A DNA stretch of 64,000 bases from Neonectria sp. B-13 (Eukaryota > Ascomycota > Sordariomycetes > Hypocreales > Nectriaceae). Within the stretch, counting starts at the first letter, position 1, and every line of letters starts with the position of its first letter. Under the pieces are notes generated by a model. That model was not told where the DNA came from. It saw only the letters and a program-made list of their open reading frames with translations, and ran no database searches. The translations under genes and the position numbers were made by a program. The stretch lies in NCBI GenBank assembly GCA_002682825.1, contig NOKP01000004.1, forward strand, positions 79,711 to 143,710. Direction: 5' to 3'. Of the stretch, positions 43,478 to 54,790 are shown one piece after another.

Positions 43478-45883
43478 GTATATTAGTAGTATAGCAGTGT
43501 ATACTTTTATGGTTCAAGTCTTCCCGCGAGGATCACTGAGCAAGGTCTTAATCGGATTTGCTTGTAGAGACTAAAGTGCCTCTTGGATGCCAAATTTATG
43601 AGTGAATCCCTTGCCAGTTCACAGCACAGATGCTAGTGAAGTGAATGGAGTATAAAAGTATAAATCAGTAGTAAATTTCAACTGTTGAGTGCCTTCGTTT
43701 CAAAATTTACACGTTCAGGAAGGTGAAGCTCGGAGATTTTGGCCCGCCTGGTGGAGATGAAATCAGTGGCTATCTACAAGTGAATATCTGTTCAGAATGT
43801 GCTAATTGTAGCGTAAGGGAATCCTATCTAACCTTTCCAGTAGCGTGCAATGTGTATTACATTACCTTCACTAATGCCCACTGGGGATCGGTATCAATTC
43901 AACTTAATTGAATAGCTCAGTCTGGATTTCAGTGAATGCAGACAGTCTCTCGTGAATGCACAGCTCGATTTTATCTTTCTACTTCTTCCTGGACTATTTA
44001 CCGTCACCTTCATCATTCTACACCCATCGAACCATTTCCTTTGCGGTAAAAGGGGGTGCACAGTGGTCCCAGTGCCGTTGCCATTCACAACACTTACGAT
44101 AAGGGTCTCTACAGGTCTTTCCAGAACTCTCTCGGATGTCTCATTATTATGTTGGGCCCTGGTGCTGTGTGCTACCTTTGGGCAATGCCGCTGCTGAAAA
44201 CAAATAGCTTCTAAAGACCACGTGGAGGTTTTCGCCCCTGGTTGTTGCTATTTGGAGCCGCAGGGACGGTAGTTAGAGAGAATGGAATTAACTTGCAGAC
44301 GAAGACGTTGGGCTCGCAAGAGAATAATGGGCATATCCTGGACAGTTTCACGAATCCTCTGCGTACCAAGTTTCAAACGCTTGATCATCACCCAAATCAA
44401 ATGAGCACAGATACGGCGTAATCGAAAGCGCCATTAAGTAAACCAGTCACTGAAGACCTTGGCTATGTTGGGCTGGAAAAGTCGGTAGTCAAGGCTTCCG
44501 GCTCTTCAATCATCGCTTGAAACTGGCTTCCTCCGGCTTCGAAAATCTTGACTTCGGACCACAAAGTGCAACCAAGAACACAACCAAGTTGAAGTTGCGC
44601 ACTCCTTTTCAACCTGAGCGCCTGGGATTCTTATAAAGTATGAATAACAAAGGCGTTCTCGTCCAGCATGGATTTAAGAATCCTTTCTAGCATTATCGAT
44701 GCGTTTCCAAGTCGATCTAGTAGGCGCGATTTTGATTTGTGCCTACGGCTAATTGAAATATTTAGGGTTGAGCCACCTAGCTTAACACTGTACTATCCTA
44801 ATAGAGCCCGTATCGTGGACGGTCAATTCATGGTTAAAGATAGAGTTAATTGTGTGAACATCCAACTACTCGCGAGACCCTTGTTTATGTCAAGGGGCCC
44901 TTGCTAAAATTCAGGTCAGTATGCAGTCTAAAAGTTTAAACCTCAAGGTGCTTACGGTCAGCAACAAAGACAGACCGTGTTCTTACGGTGAGATTCATTT
45001 CGTTAGTCAACGACGGTGCCTGGGCCGGTTCAACTCATTCCTTCATCTAGTCAGTTTGCTATGTGAAGTCTGGTATTTACAACGTTCCAAACGCCAGCTT
45101 TGTTGCTATTATTATTCACGTTGAGTCTATTCAGCAAAATCATTGTTAAACGTTCATTCATCCTTTATTGCCAGCCACCTGGAGTATCACAATGCAAGAG
45201 AAGTTGACTTTCCGGGACTCGATTCATCCTGCCTGCTTTTGGTGAGCTTTTATCCGGTGTAAGAAGTTGTTTCCTAGCCGCGGAACGCTACCCGGGAGCG
45301 TAAGACGTCCCAAGATCAATTGCACACGTACTGAGACACATTATTTTCTGTACGTAAGGTACGCGTCGAATATTTCGTAGCGGCATGTAGTAAACATTTC
45401 TCGGTAGAAACCCAATGTAGTCAGTGAAACGCGTGGCTACTCAGTGACAATGTAGCAACTGTACTTCGTCTGGGTGTATTGCATCTGCATTAATATTTTA
45501 TGGTGGCGCATGAATAGTTCAGCCCCTAAATAAATCGGCTGTCGCGTATTTATGGAATACCCAAGGGCTCCGAGAAAGCGAACGCGAGACCGAGAGCTTG
45601 CGAGGCCAATATCCGCATCCAGGGGTTACATGAGCCAATGATACTATAGGCCTTGCGCAGGGGCGCATTTCACCATGGGAAACTCAATCATACCGCTACT
45701 TCAATGATCGTAAGCTCGGCCTCGGGGTTTTACTCTGACCCGATAGATTAATGCACGACGCAGACCTCTTGGCAGGGTATTGTGTATATAAGAAGTGGCG
45801 AATACTATCGTTACTCTACCATTCAGCATTTCCAATCATCTCAACTCATTCAAGCTAGCTCATCATATTTACCATCCGCAAAC
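43478..45883. other. 2.4-kb intergenic region
   Basis: Only frames below 85 residues, without domains or splice support. The sequence is A/T-leaning with TTAATTG/AATTAACT-type words and may include decayed repeat DNA, but I could not recognise any transposase, terminal repeat or tRNA. The last 100 bases (TATATAAGAAG at about 45784) look like the core promoter of the next gene. Confidence 0.5.
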
Positions 45884-46577
45884 ATGCCTATCCTCTCGAT
45901 CGTCGTCCCTAACATCCCTGCTGACCGCAAGGATGCATTTTTGGCAGCATGGCCTACGCTGAAGGCAGACTTGGAGGCTCAACCTGGCGTGGTTGGTGTT
46001 TCTGCTGGTCCCGTCCTTGCCGAGGACGGCTCGCCCGTTACAGAGTTCAAGTTTGTGCAGAGCATTGGTATGTTAATAGAATCACTGCAGTGCTATTTTC
46101 GCTAACTTTCTCAGCATTCAAGACCGCTGAAGACTTCGAGGCTTTCTCCAACTCACCCTGGGCCAAGAAACAAAAGGAGCAGTACGACGAGCGTGCAGGA
46201 GGCGAAATTGTTGTCGGGACATTCGACGTAGCCGAGTTCCCCCAAAACGCTAAGCGGCCGGCGTTCACTCAGTTCTCAAGCATTGTCCTTCATGACGAAT
46301 CGAAGGGTGATGAAGCCAAGAAGGCCTGGTTAGATCTCATCACTGCCGTTGGTAAGGAAACGTGGGGTGGGAGGAGCACCGGAGACGGCCCAACTGTCGG
46401 TTTGGCTTTGGTCGGATGGGAAAGCCTTGAGGTTGGTCTTTCAAACTGTCTTGCTAAATACGTACTAACAAGACACAGGAAGCTGGTGAGGCTTATAAGA
46501 AGCCAGATGCTGAGGCTGCTTTCAACGCATACAAGAGCCTGGGCAAGACTAAGAACCTTATCGTGCAGTTGCAGTAA
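45884..46577 (+). CDS. ABM-fold (dimeric alpha-beta barrel) protein
   Basis: About 200 residues in three exons (introns about 46062-46113 and 46432-46478), starting MPILSIVVPNIPADRKDAF. Two copies of the dimeric alpha/beta-barrel pattern can be seen. The first is around FLAAWPTLKADLEAQPGVVG and FKFVQS/AFKTAEDFEAFSNS. The second is around FTQFSSIVLHDESKGDEAKK and VGLALVGWESLE/EAGEAYKKPDA. The fold is used by small monooxygenases (antibiotic biosynthesis monooxygenase type), EthD-type proteins and stress-response proteins. No catalytic residues can be assigned. There is a good core promoter with TATATAAG 100 bases upstream. It has no clear functional link to its neighbours. Confidence 0.7.
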
Positions 46578-46967
46578 CCACATGCGATAACTTGGAGTTA
46601 TACAGGACATACCTCGGACCTCTTCACTTCGTGTTTGTTAGCATTAAATATCAGAACTATCGCGGGCTCATTATGCAGCATTTATTGCCACACTATCCAG
46701 GCACATGTCTTGTGGATTAATTTGATCCTCTGTTTTTCACTTGGTGGCAGTTGAAAGTGACCGAAGGCTTCTCATCTGCGCTTCAGTTGTCCGATTATCT
46801 CTTCCCGACCAACCCATGATCATGTTCAGTGCCAAGTAGCAATAATAATAGCAAACTGAAGAGCAACGACTGTAAATCTAATCATTCTAGCTGTAAGCGA
46901 TACATTATCTAATTCGTCTGAGTAAGGTCTATAATCTCCATCCCAGAGCCTAGGTAGCGCATGTGAT
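46578..46967. other. Intergenic between convergent genes
   Basis: About 390 bases, A/T-rich, no gene seen. Confidence 0.5.
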
Positions 46968-48173
46968 TTATTTGTTGTGACTTGGTTCTGTGGGTGTGGC
47001 ATGAATGAGCTCCTCCTCGCTGAGTTGAGGAACTAAGCCCTCGACCTCACGGGTTGAGTGCCAATGTACCGTTCCGTACCTGTACATCTCACCGAATGTG
47101 CCCGGTCTGTGAGTCGCATCCAGAAAACCTTCCTTCTTGATGATATCTCCAAGCGCCGGGTTCCCTGTGGAAGAGTTGTGGTACACCTTGTACATGTGAC
47201 TCTTTTCCAGCATCTCTATCATGAAGGCTTCCGCCGCCTGTCTCTTTTCCAAATCTGGCTCATCGAGCGGGGTGGTAAAAAGCTCGAGTTGTTTGTGCCC
47301 GTCGTAATTTGTCCTGATGGCGCCAAGAATACCGTTGTTAATACCTTCCACCATGAACACCTTGTTCTGGAAGAATTCGCGTCCGTTCCAGCCTGTGTTG
47401 ACATCGAGCAGATTTCTCGTGCGATCACCAATGAGCATTTGTGCCACATAGTCACTCATTGCACGGACCTGGTCCTCCATGCCCCAGTCTGCCATGCCCT
47501 CGGCGAGTCCGATGTCCTTGACCAAGGGTAGTTCGTGGAAACCAGCCGCGTTCGTGCGGTCCTTCCACAGCTCTTTGTAGCCATCGTGCCAGTTCTTGAT
47601 GAATGTGCAGCCTTCCCTGGCGCCCAGCATGAAGTTGCCGAAGCTACCCCATTGCTTCCTGATCTGGCCGGTGATGATCCACACGCCCATCTCATATGGC
47701 GAGTCTGGAGCCGTGAGAGGGTCCCAAAACAAGTGGTCAAGATTGGTGTGCAACATGTTTCCGACATCCATCCAGACACCTCCATGATCGAATAGCAGTG
47801 GCAGACGCACGAGGTCGGCGGCATGTTGTGCTGCATGTGGCCCATCCATTGTCTTGTTGATGAAGCAATCAGGGAAATAATCCTCGCCGACAAAATTGTA
47901 GATGTTGTTTGGCGAGCCTTCGACGAGATCCACAAGACGAATGGTCCAAGACGGGCCGAGCTTCCGCACCCAGTTTAGAACAGTGCATCGATAGCTTGGG
48001 TACATGGCATCTACGCCCTTGTCCCAAAAAGCCCAGACGTTCTTTTCGGAGGTGACTGGTTGGAAGGATCGCAGTTCTTCCATGATGTGTGAATCGGGTT
48101 GTAGGTCCAGTAGTGGCCGAGACACTACCCGGAGATTCGAGGCGGACTCGGGGAGCATAAATGTTTTTGTCAT
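46968..48173 (-). CDS. Capsular-polysaccharide-type glycosyltransferase
   Basis: An intronless gene of 401 residues, starting MTKTFMLPESASNLRV. It matches the Caps_synth/GT32-like fold: NVWAFWDKGVDAMYPSY (nucleotide-sugar entry strand), WVRKLGPSWTIRLVD, AADLVRLPLLFDHGGVWMDVG with the D-x-D-type metal site WMDVG, GNFMLGAREGCTFIKNW, and a C-terminal MEDQVRAM/HNSSTGNPALGDI region. In fungi these are soluble or Golgi-associated enzymes of unknown acceptor. No signal peptide or membrane anchor is visible, unlike most Golgi GT32 enzymes, so the location is open. The lack of introns in an intron-rich neighbourhood is mildly suggestive of horizontal origin, but not proof. Confidence 0.8.
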   Translation of the reverse strand: MTKTFMLPESASNLRVVSRPLLDLQPDSHIMEELRSFQPVTSEKNVWAFWDKGVDAMYPSYRCTVLNWVRKLGPSWTIRLVDLVEGSPNNIYNFVGEDYFPDCFINKTMDGPHAAQHAADLVRLPLLFDHGGVWMDVGNMLHTNLDHLFWDPLTAPDSPYEMGVWIITGQIRKQWGSFGNFMLGAREGCTFIKNWHDGYKELWKDRTNAAGFHELPLVKDIGLAEGMADWGMEDQVRAMSDYVAQMLIGDRTRNLLDVNTGWNGREFFQNKVFMVEGINNGILGAIRTNYDGHKQLELFTTPLDEPDLEKRQAAEAFMIEMLEKSHMYKVYHNSSTGNPALGDIIKKEGFLDATHRPGTFGEMYRYGTVHWHSTREVEGLVPQLSEEELIHATPTEPSHNK

Positions 48174-48756
48174 GTTGGCGGTGTGGTCTTTTGCGATAGC
48201 TTATGAAGGTATATTCCGTTCCTTGGTGTGCGTGCTCGCTCACTACTTATATTCTCGTTCTATTTTCGAGGTGTCTGATACTGAATGACTCATTATGATC
48301 GCAGGTGAAACAAGGTTAGCGTAAACCCATTTTTGTTGAGGTTGCACGAGTAGTTTCATTAAGCACCATACTCTGCCCACTATGAGATGGACAATACTAT
48401 AGCTTCGGAAAATTATGACATAGGCACATGTAAACACGCAATGATTGCTAGGAAAACGGTAAAGATTTTATAAAATGGACATCCAAATACACTTCTTGAC
48501 GTTGTTGATCAGCCCATTTATAGACTCTAGGGAACAACTGGACAACGGAGGAATTATTATTTGATTGTGTAAGCTCTTAATGAAGGTAGTTGTGTTTCCT
48601 AAACAGGTAGGCTTACCATTCACGTACGATGTTGTATTTATTCTCGTTGATCACGCTGCGTGGTATCTCGCTCAGAGTTTTTATTGAGGATGGATAGTTT
48701 AAGTACATCCTAGGTATTCAACCTCATACAGGACAGAGCCTAGTCCAAAGTGATCT
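48174..48756. other. Intergenic, no supported gene
   Basis: About 580 bases, A/T-rich: promoter of the glycosyltransferase gene and 3' end of the expansin-like gene. Nothing else recognised. Confidence 0.45.
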
Positions 48757-49489
48757 TTAGAAGTTGGAGCCAGCCTTGGTTTCGGACTGGGCTGCAATGC
48801 TGACGTTAAGAACAGTGATTATCTTGCCGGTGGAGCTAGTGATCCTGACGTTAACCTTCTGCGTCCCGAAACCGGTCTGCTTCTCGAAAAAGTTGTAGTC
48901 TTTGCGGGTGGTTGTCTGCCAAGTCTTCCCGCCGTCAGTGCTGACATCGAGGCTCTTAACAGGCTCGTTGTGGTTCATGACTTGCATGGAGAACCACCAT
49001 TGCGAGGTGCCCTCCTTGTTGCGAAGGACGATAGGTGAGGTGATATCGCAGGTCACTCTCTTGTATGAAGTCTTAACAATCCCATCAGTTCCTCCGACGG
49101 CTTTGAAGGCGTCTTGGAAAAGATCCAGGTGGCCCTTATCACATTCAGGGCATTGATCAACAATCTACTAAGAGTATTAGACACTTGCACTCAATAGTCA
49201 ACACCGCCTCCATGAGATATCTTACCATGACCTTGATCTTCTTGCTGCCAGGACCCGTCACCTCAATGCAAGCACCGCAGCTGGCCGCAGCACTCCAGGC
49301 AGATCCAGAGAAAGCAGTACCATACATGCCCACGGGTAGCTTATAAGTGGCGAATGAACACATGCCGCCATTGAGGTTCCCACCGTAAAAGGTAGAGCTA
49401 CCAGACACAACTTCGGTGCCAAGGTCTGTTGCGAGAACAACCGCCGGCGCGGCCAGTAGGGCAGATAGGGCAGAAAGGAATTTCATCAT
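48757..49489 (-). CDS. Secreted expansin-like protein
   Basis: About 225 residues in two exons, with an intron at about 49167-49227. A signal peptide (MKFLSALSALLAAPAVVLA) precedes the double-psi beta-barrel domain: STFYGGNLNGGMCSFATYKLP, CGACIEVTGPGSKKIKVM, then VDQCPECDKGHLDLFQDAF with the conserved HLDL. The C-terminal expansin-type binding domain has WWFSMQVMNHNEPVKSLDVS and TWQTTTRKDYNFF. Fungal expansin-like proteins loosen or bind cell-wall polysaccharides without hydrolysing them. No cellulose-binding module is present. It is likely extracellular and active on plant or fungal wall material. Confidence 0.9.
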
Positions 49490-50451
49490 GTGGAAAATGT
49501 GCTATCTGAATTACCGGAAAGAAGTGTGTTCAAGTTGACATGGAAATTTTAGCAGGAGGCAGAGATCATCGCTATATAAAGCTTTTAATACTCTTGTCTA
49601 CCTGCGACGATAATCCTTGGAAAAGACATAACCTAGTCCGGCCAACGTGCGATTTTGCACTTCTGAATGGGACACTAAGACCATCTGAGACCGCCACTTA
49701 GAGCTGATGCAAACCAGAGTCCTCCAATTTCGTATGGCGAATAAAATGGGTCTAGCAAGGGCTCGGGGCCTAGAACCGGGGTAGCCCGTTCGGTGATGGT
49801 TGGGCCTTTTCTTCACTTGACCAACTCGCAGATTTAAAAGACGTAAGGGTTCCCAGAAGATAGCCTGAAAGAAATTTATGTCAGTCGACAGCAGAACCCT
49901 TTACATATCTCGATGTAAGTAGCTAGATTCATTAAGATGACACTACCCTGTTTCATAAAATGCAAGTCAGCTTTCGATGATTGGTTCAGTGTCTCTGGTT
50001 GAGGCCTCAGAGAGCTGTAACCCTCCCAGGCTTAACAAGGATGCCCTTGTCATCTGTGTGTGAGATTAAAAGGACCTAAGTAAGAGTCTGCAGCAGGCGG
50101 CACGATTACTACACTTGGGCGCTGATAAAAAGAGAAGCCCATCGTCAGGTTGCCAACCAGTTCATGGCTTCGCGACCAACAAGGCTGTGCCAGACTTCGA
50201 TAGAAGGTCCCAACACAGTTTTCAACCTCATGGGTATAGACAATCGTTTTCGTCTCGATACTCTCTTCTCGCGAGTTGAATTACTAGGCTTAGCCTTGCA
50301 ATGGATCCAGCTGGTGGGCTTTCAAGACGTATTTCCGATACACTGGTTTCTACATCGAAAGAAGTTTCATAGTTCATTATTAGTGAGCGTGGAAATCCGC
50401 AATGTAACGGAAGCTCATCTAAAGCCGAGGAAGATACTTTAACGTGACTCG
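49490..50451. other. Intergenic, no supported gene
   Basis: Almost 1 kb. Short frames on both strands (for example 92 residues at 50164-50442) show no domains. The left part includes the expansin gene promoter (TATATAAAGC at about 49572). Confidence 0.45.
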
Positions 50452-51804
50452 TCATACCGCAATATATGTAACCGTCTGTAAGTCAAGACCATCAAAAAGC
50501 TCTAGGTACTGATTGATGAATTCAGACTTGAGTCTCCACCCATCTTCGCTCATGAAACAATGAAAGAAATCTGGCTGTATGACATATTTGTCATCCCCGC
50601 TGGAAACAAGAACTTCGTCAACCGTGGACCATCTCAATTTGAGAGAACTGCAATAAACACGTATGAGCTTATTGATGTCGTATTTGCCATGGTTCTTCAA
50701 GAGATTGAGGCGGAGCGTCTTCCAATGAATTAAATCTAGGCACCCTGGGTGTGGCGACCAGGTCTGCTCGAATTCTGGCTTTATCCAGTTCGGCAGGCGT
50801 GAATATCTCTCAGCAGTAGGCTGTGTCCGCCATTTTATATAATGATAGACAAGCCACCCCACCGCTAGCCTCTCTGGTTCTCCATGGTACCAGATTTTCA
50901 CATTGCGTTGCACAACGCTCGCCAGTGGGTTGTGCTTACAGCCGAACAAAAGCTCAAGCGGTGATGGTATATCTGGGGAGTCGAGTATAAGACGGATATC
51001 AGCGTCCCAAGGCGAGTGTTGTGCGTCCACACTGGACGAGGTTCTTAGTGGAATGCGTGCCCAAGCAGGTAGATCTTCAAGGCTCTTTTCAACCCAGAGC
51101 TCCAGGCCATTCCATATTTTGGAGTCTTGGACGAGAAAGCTCTCATCGAAATCGGCTAGAAAGTTTCTTGGTACCTCAGTTCTGTCCATAGAAACTGGGC
51201 AGGAGGGCACTGAACAGCTATTTGTATCATAAATGCCGTGAGTGGTGTCTCGGAATGCGGTGGCTTGCTCTTCAGACTCGGACACGTGAGGGTCTAATGT
51301 CGAGTAAGGTGTCAATGTAGTCAAGAGTCCCAGACCTTCATTCTGCGACTGGTTTGAACTTGCGAGAAGATCGGGAGTGCATTGGTCTGAAATATGAGCT
51401 GGAAGTGGAGTCCTGGGATGTTGCGGAGCTTTTGATAGCTCAACATCCCCGGCAATGAGGTCGTGAAATGGAAAATGTGACAGCGTACGGTCATCATCCT
51501 GGGGGTAAGTAGATTCACTGAGAACCTCTTGACAGGACCCAAATAAGGCTTGTAGACGGCGTTGTCGCTCTATAAGCACCGCGTTCTCCGCACGCAGTTC
51601 TCCCAACTCTTGTGCAGTCTTTGAAGCGAAGTCATGTTCCTGTGGCCTGGAGTTCTGCATACCATGTAGTTCATGGCAGCGCTTCACTTGTTGCTCCAAG
51701 ACTTGGGTATATCGAGTCCTTTTGTCGCGTAGGTTCTGCTGCGCCACTCGGTCTCGAAGTCGCTTCCGCTGAGCTGTAGCTGAATCTTGGCGCGTTGAGG
51801 GCAT
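50452..51804 (-). CDS. bZIP transcription factor with DUF3425 domain
   Basis: An intronless gene of 450 residues. The N-terminal bZIP reads AQRKRLRDRVAQQNLRDKRT with a coiled coil around YTQVLEQQVKRC. The Asn usual in bZIP proteins is Asp in the RDR position, which is a known variant of this DUF3425-associated subgroup as I remember it. A long low-complexity linker follows. The C-terminal DUF3425 region contains PWDADIRLILDSPDIPSPLEL, WLVYHYIKWRTQPTAERY and LPNWIKPEFEQTWSPHPGCLD. Members are nuclear regulators, often near biosynthetic or catabolic genes. The adjacent acyl-CoA genes start 327 bases away but point elsewhere, so regulation of them is only a possibility. Confidence 0.85.
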   Translation of the reverse strand: MPSTRQDSATAQRKRLRDRVAQQNLRDKRTRYTQVLEQQVKRCHELHGMQNSRPQEHDFASKTAQELGELRAENAVLIERQRRLQALFGSCQEVLSESTYPQDDDRTLSHFPFHDLIAGDVELSKAPQHPRTPLPAHISDQCTPDLLASSNQSQNEGLGLLTTLTPYSTLDPHVSESEEQATAFRDTTHGIYDTNSCSVPSCPVSMDRTEVPRNFLADFDESFLVQDSKIWNGLELWVEKSLEDLPAWARIPLRTSSSVDAQHSPWDADIRLILDSPDIPSPLELLFGCKHNPLASVVQRNVKIWYHGEPERLAVGWLVYHYIKWRTQPTAERYSRLPNWIKPEFEQTWSPHPGCLDLIHWKTLRLNLLKNHGKYDINKLIRVYCSSLKLRWSTVDEVLVSSGDDKYVIQPDFFHCFMSEDGWRLKSEFINQYLELFDGLDLQTVTYIAV

Positions 51805-52131
51805 TTCAACGACTGTAAGACTTGGAAACTCACTACGAGAAAGCTATCGTCGTTCTGGTTATTCGAGTAGTTGGAAATGGGAAGCCACTCTCCACCACTA
51901 ACGAGAGGTCCGGTATTCCGTTGATGAATTTCCCCGCATTTTGTTTTGCCTGGTTGGCGACGCGGAGAATGTTCTCCAGGCACTTCTCGGTACCTAATGC
52001 CGAGGTTAAACATACTTTGCAGCCGATATAAGATGGAATGGGACATTCTCCATAGAGTTCTTCCTCAGCAAGCATAAGCCGAGTTAATTTATCTAAATTA
52101 CTATTTAAGCCGGAGATGGCAAAAACATGAA
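51805..52131. other. Intergenic, small unassigned frame
   Basis: An 80-residue minus-strand frame at 51833-52075 holds CPIPSYIGCKVC and could be an upstream exon or a small gene, but I find no good splice to the bZIP gene and no family match. Confidence 0.35.
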
Positions 52132-54245
52132 CTAGAGCTTTGAATTCCGTGACATCTCAAGACGCGCAGGCAACCTTCTGCGTAATAGCTTCCCTGTAGG
52201 GTTGCGTGGGAAAGTTTCTAGGTAAAAGAGGCCGCCCCTTAATTTCTTGTATCTCGATACTCTCTCGTTGAGATACATGAGGACCTCCTTAAGAACCCGG
52301 TCGTGATCGGTGAGGCTGACAGTGGGGTCGAAGTTGACATAGCCTACAGGGACTTCAGTCTCCTGCATTTGATCCCATGTTGCGCAGACGCCTGCTTCCG
52401 TTACTTTGGGGTGTGAAAGCAAAATGCTTTCCAGCTCTGCGGGGGCGACCTGATGCCTTGAGCGATTATTAGTTTCGGAACTTTGGGACTGGAAAGAGTT
52501 GCAAGCGTACCCTTTATACTTGACGAGGTCCTTCTTCCGGTCAGTAAGCCAGAGATATCCGTCGGCATCCATGCGTGCAATGTCTCCTGTTCTCAGCCAG
52601 CCATCATTGTATGGAAAAGCCTCTTCATTTGCTTCTTCCTTGTTCCTATAACCCCTGTTCCCTTTCTTAGTTAAGAGACCGCGGTATGGGATCGTATGCA
52701 GCTGTATGCAGTAGCAAAAGTTCAAGACTCACATGAACACTGTTGGTGAATTGAACATTACCTCGCCAGGTACGCCTTCCAACACATCCTGGAGGCTTTC
52801 ATCGACAATTCTCAACCGTCTGGGACTGGTGTTAAAAAGGTATTTGACACATGACATTGGACTCTGTGATAGTCCGAGGGGAGTAATGGCTTTCTTACAC
52901 ATTCGCCATTAGCCTTCCCACACTTCCTTGCTTACGGCGGGCCGAAAACCGGCACAACGAGGCGACGCCACCTTCTGTCATTCTATGAATAAGTCAGCAG
53001 GGATAAAGATGAAGGAACGAGGTTCAGTCTACCCATAACCCTGAATAACCTCCACTTCGCCCATCATTTTACGCACTTCCGTGATGATATCTGGCGCAAG
53101 GACAGCTCCAGCGCAGCTTATCGTTCGCACACTAGTTAAATCCCGGCTCCTCACAAATGGATCCTTGACCATTGCAACCACTGTTGGCGGGACCACTCGA
53201 AGTATTGTTGCTTGGACCTCGACACAAGCTTTGACGTATTCATGCAGGCTATAGTTCCGAAGAAGACAGACATACCCTCCAGTAAACAAAGGCAGGCTTG
53301 TCATGAAGACGCCGTAGATGTGACCCACTGTATCACCAGCTGTTAGCCTACTGACAACTCGTTCTCTGTGAGATTCTACTACATTACTCACGGGGAGCAT
53401 AGAAAACATCTCTCTGTTCGGTATTCGCGACAGTTGGATCCGTGGCTCGGGCACCGAGGAGATATGCAATGAGGTTGTGGTGACTTAACACGGCAGCCTT
53501 GGGCGAACCACTCGTCCCGGAGCTGAAGCAAATAACTGCTGGGTATTTTCGATTATCACCCTCAGATAAGTTGAGTGGTGGGTCGTATGGTTTGTTCATA
53601 TCCGTGATGAAATCTCGGGGAAACTAATAGCGCATGTGAGTCTGCGGATGACTGAGTAGATTGAGTGATACATACCGCAAGTGGTGCAGTTCCCCGATCC
53701 CCGAGGCCAATTATGGGTGGCCTCTTCTTGCCGGGGCCCGACGATAAATCCAAAGCTTCAGTCACCTTGGACATCACTTCACCCGGGTCACAAAATATTG
53801 CTGCAGGGTTCACGACGTCAATACAGAGAACGAGCTCGTGTGCCGTGGCAACAGGGTTACCGAAGCTACATCGAGGTCCATGCAATCAGTAAAGGATATG
53901 CCGCTTGCTGTGGCTAGAAACGAAAACTTACGCGGCAGTAATTCCGGCCCACAGAGCGGCAAATTCTACTTGAAGCCAGTCCATGGAATTCTTTCCAATG
54001 ATGAGGATGGTATCCTCCCTGGCGAGTCCCAGCACATCCCGAAGACCAGTAGCTCCAAGTCCCGCCACCGTGGGAGCAGCCCCGTAGGTGAGAAACTTGT
54101 CGGGCCTTTCATGTTCCTGCAAGATGACCTTTTCTGGCAAGGTGTCGTCGATGTTTAGACGTAAAATGAATTCCCAGAAAGATTCGTCGGAACTGATGAC
54201 AGTCGATGGATATGGTGAAGTATAAACTTTTGGAGCATGCATCAT
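52132..54245 (-). CDS. Acyl-CoA synthetase / 4-coumarate-CoA-ligase-like, ending SKL
   Basis: An ANL-superfamily adenylating enzyme of about 560 residues in five or six exons. The start MMHAPKVYTSPYPSTVISSD is typical of the fungal 4CL-like group. Motifs are: the phosphate loop FSSGTSGSPKAAVLSHHN, the GGYVCLLRNY region, CAGAVLAP and VIQGYG/MTE, GWLRTGDIARMDADGYLWL and DRKKDLVKYKG, and the catalytic Lys in NPTGKLLRRRL. The last three residues are SKL, a canonical peroxisomal targeting signal 1, so the enzyme should act in peroxisomes. It activates a fatty or aryl acid as a CoA thioester. It is divergent to the acyl-CoA dehydrogenase across 545 bases, which suggests joint regulation. Confidence 0.9.
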
Positions 54246-54790
54246 GGTCGTAGGCTGTCAGCGTCTAAGACGGATGATATTTTCAGATAAGTCTCTATCT
54301 TTCATCTTCGGGACTTGGTCAAGGACCATCCAGATATTGTTTTTTTCGAGCAAATGCCTGAAGCCGACTTCGAGGTACAGCTATTGGCGAACATGAGACG
54401 AGTCAGCTCCCTGTCCAGCGTCTGCCAATCAAAAGACAGCGAGTCAACGACAACCCCTCTTCACAGAACCAGCGTTTTTAGTGCTGTTGATTCAATCGAG
54501 TGGTGGTTACAGTCCCATCCGGGTGAATACAACCGCCTTGGGGAATCTTGCCGCTAACCTCATCATGCAGGAAAGCTCTTGTTGACGCGTGATACGTGCG
54601 TCATTGCATGCAACCGCGATTCAGAGCTGGCTGGGCTCGCGCCATATGCAGAGTGCCTTTGCCTGGATAAAAGCTGGACATAAACGACAGGAGAAGCCAG
54701 TCGATTATTTCCATTAATGAACTGGGTGGCTCAAATCGCTCTCCTCCCGACACACAGCCTTGTTAGCTGGCCAGTATTCCTGTCTGCGCA
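54246..54790. promoter_or_regulatory. Divergent promoter of ligase and acyl-CoA dehydrogenase
   Basis: 545 bases between the two start codons. No cluster-type TGTGGGG motif is seen here, which separates this gene set from the catabolic cluster. No gene seen. Confidence 0.45.

Noticed and set aside
43478..45883. Possible transposon remnant in the A/T-rich intergenic region
   Set aside because: I could find no terminal repeats, target duplication or transposase fragment.
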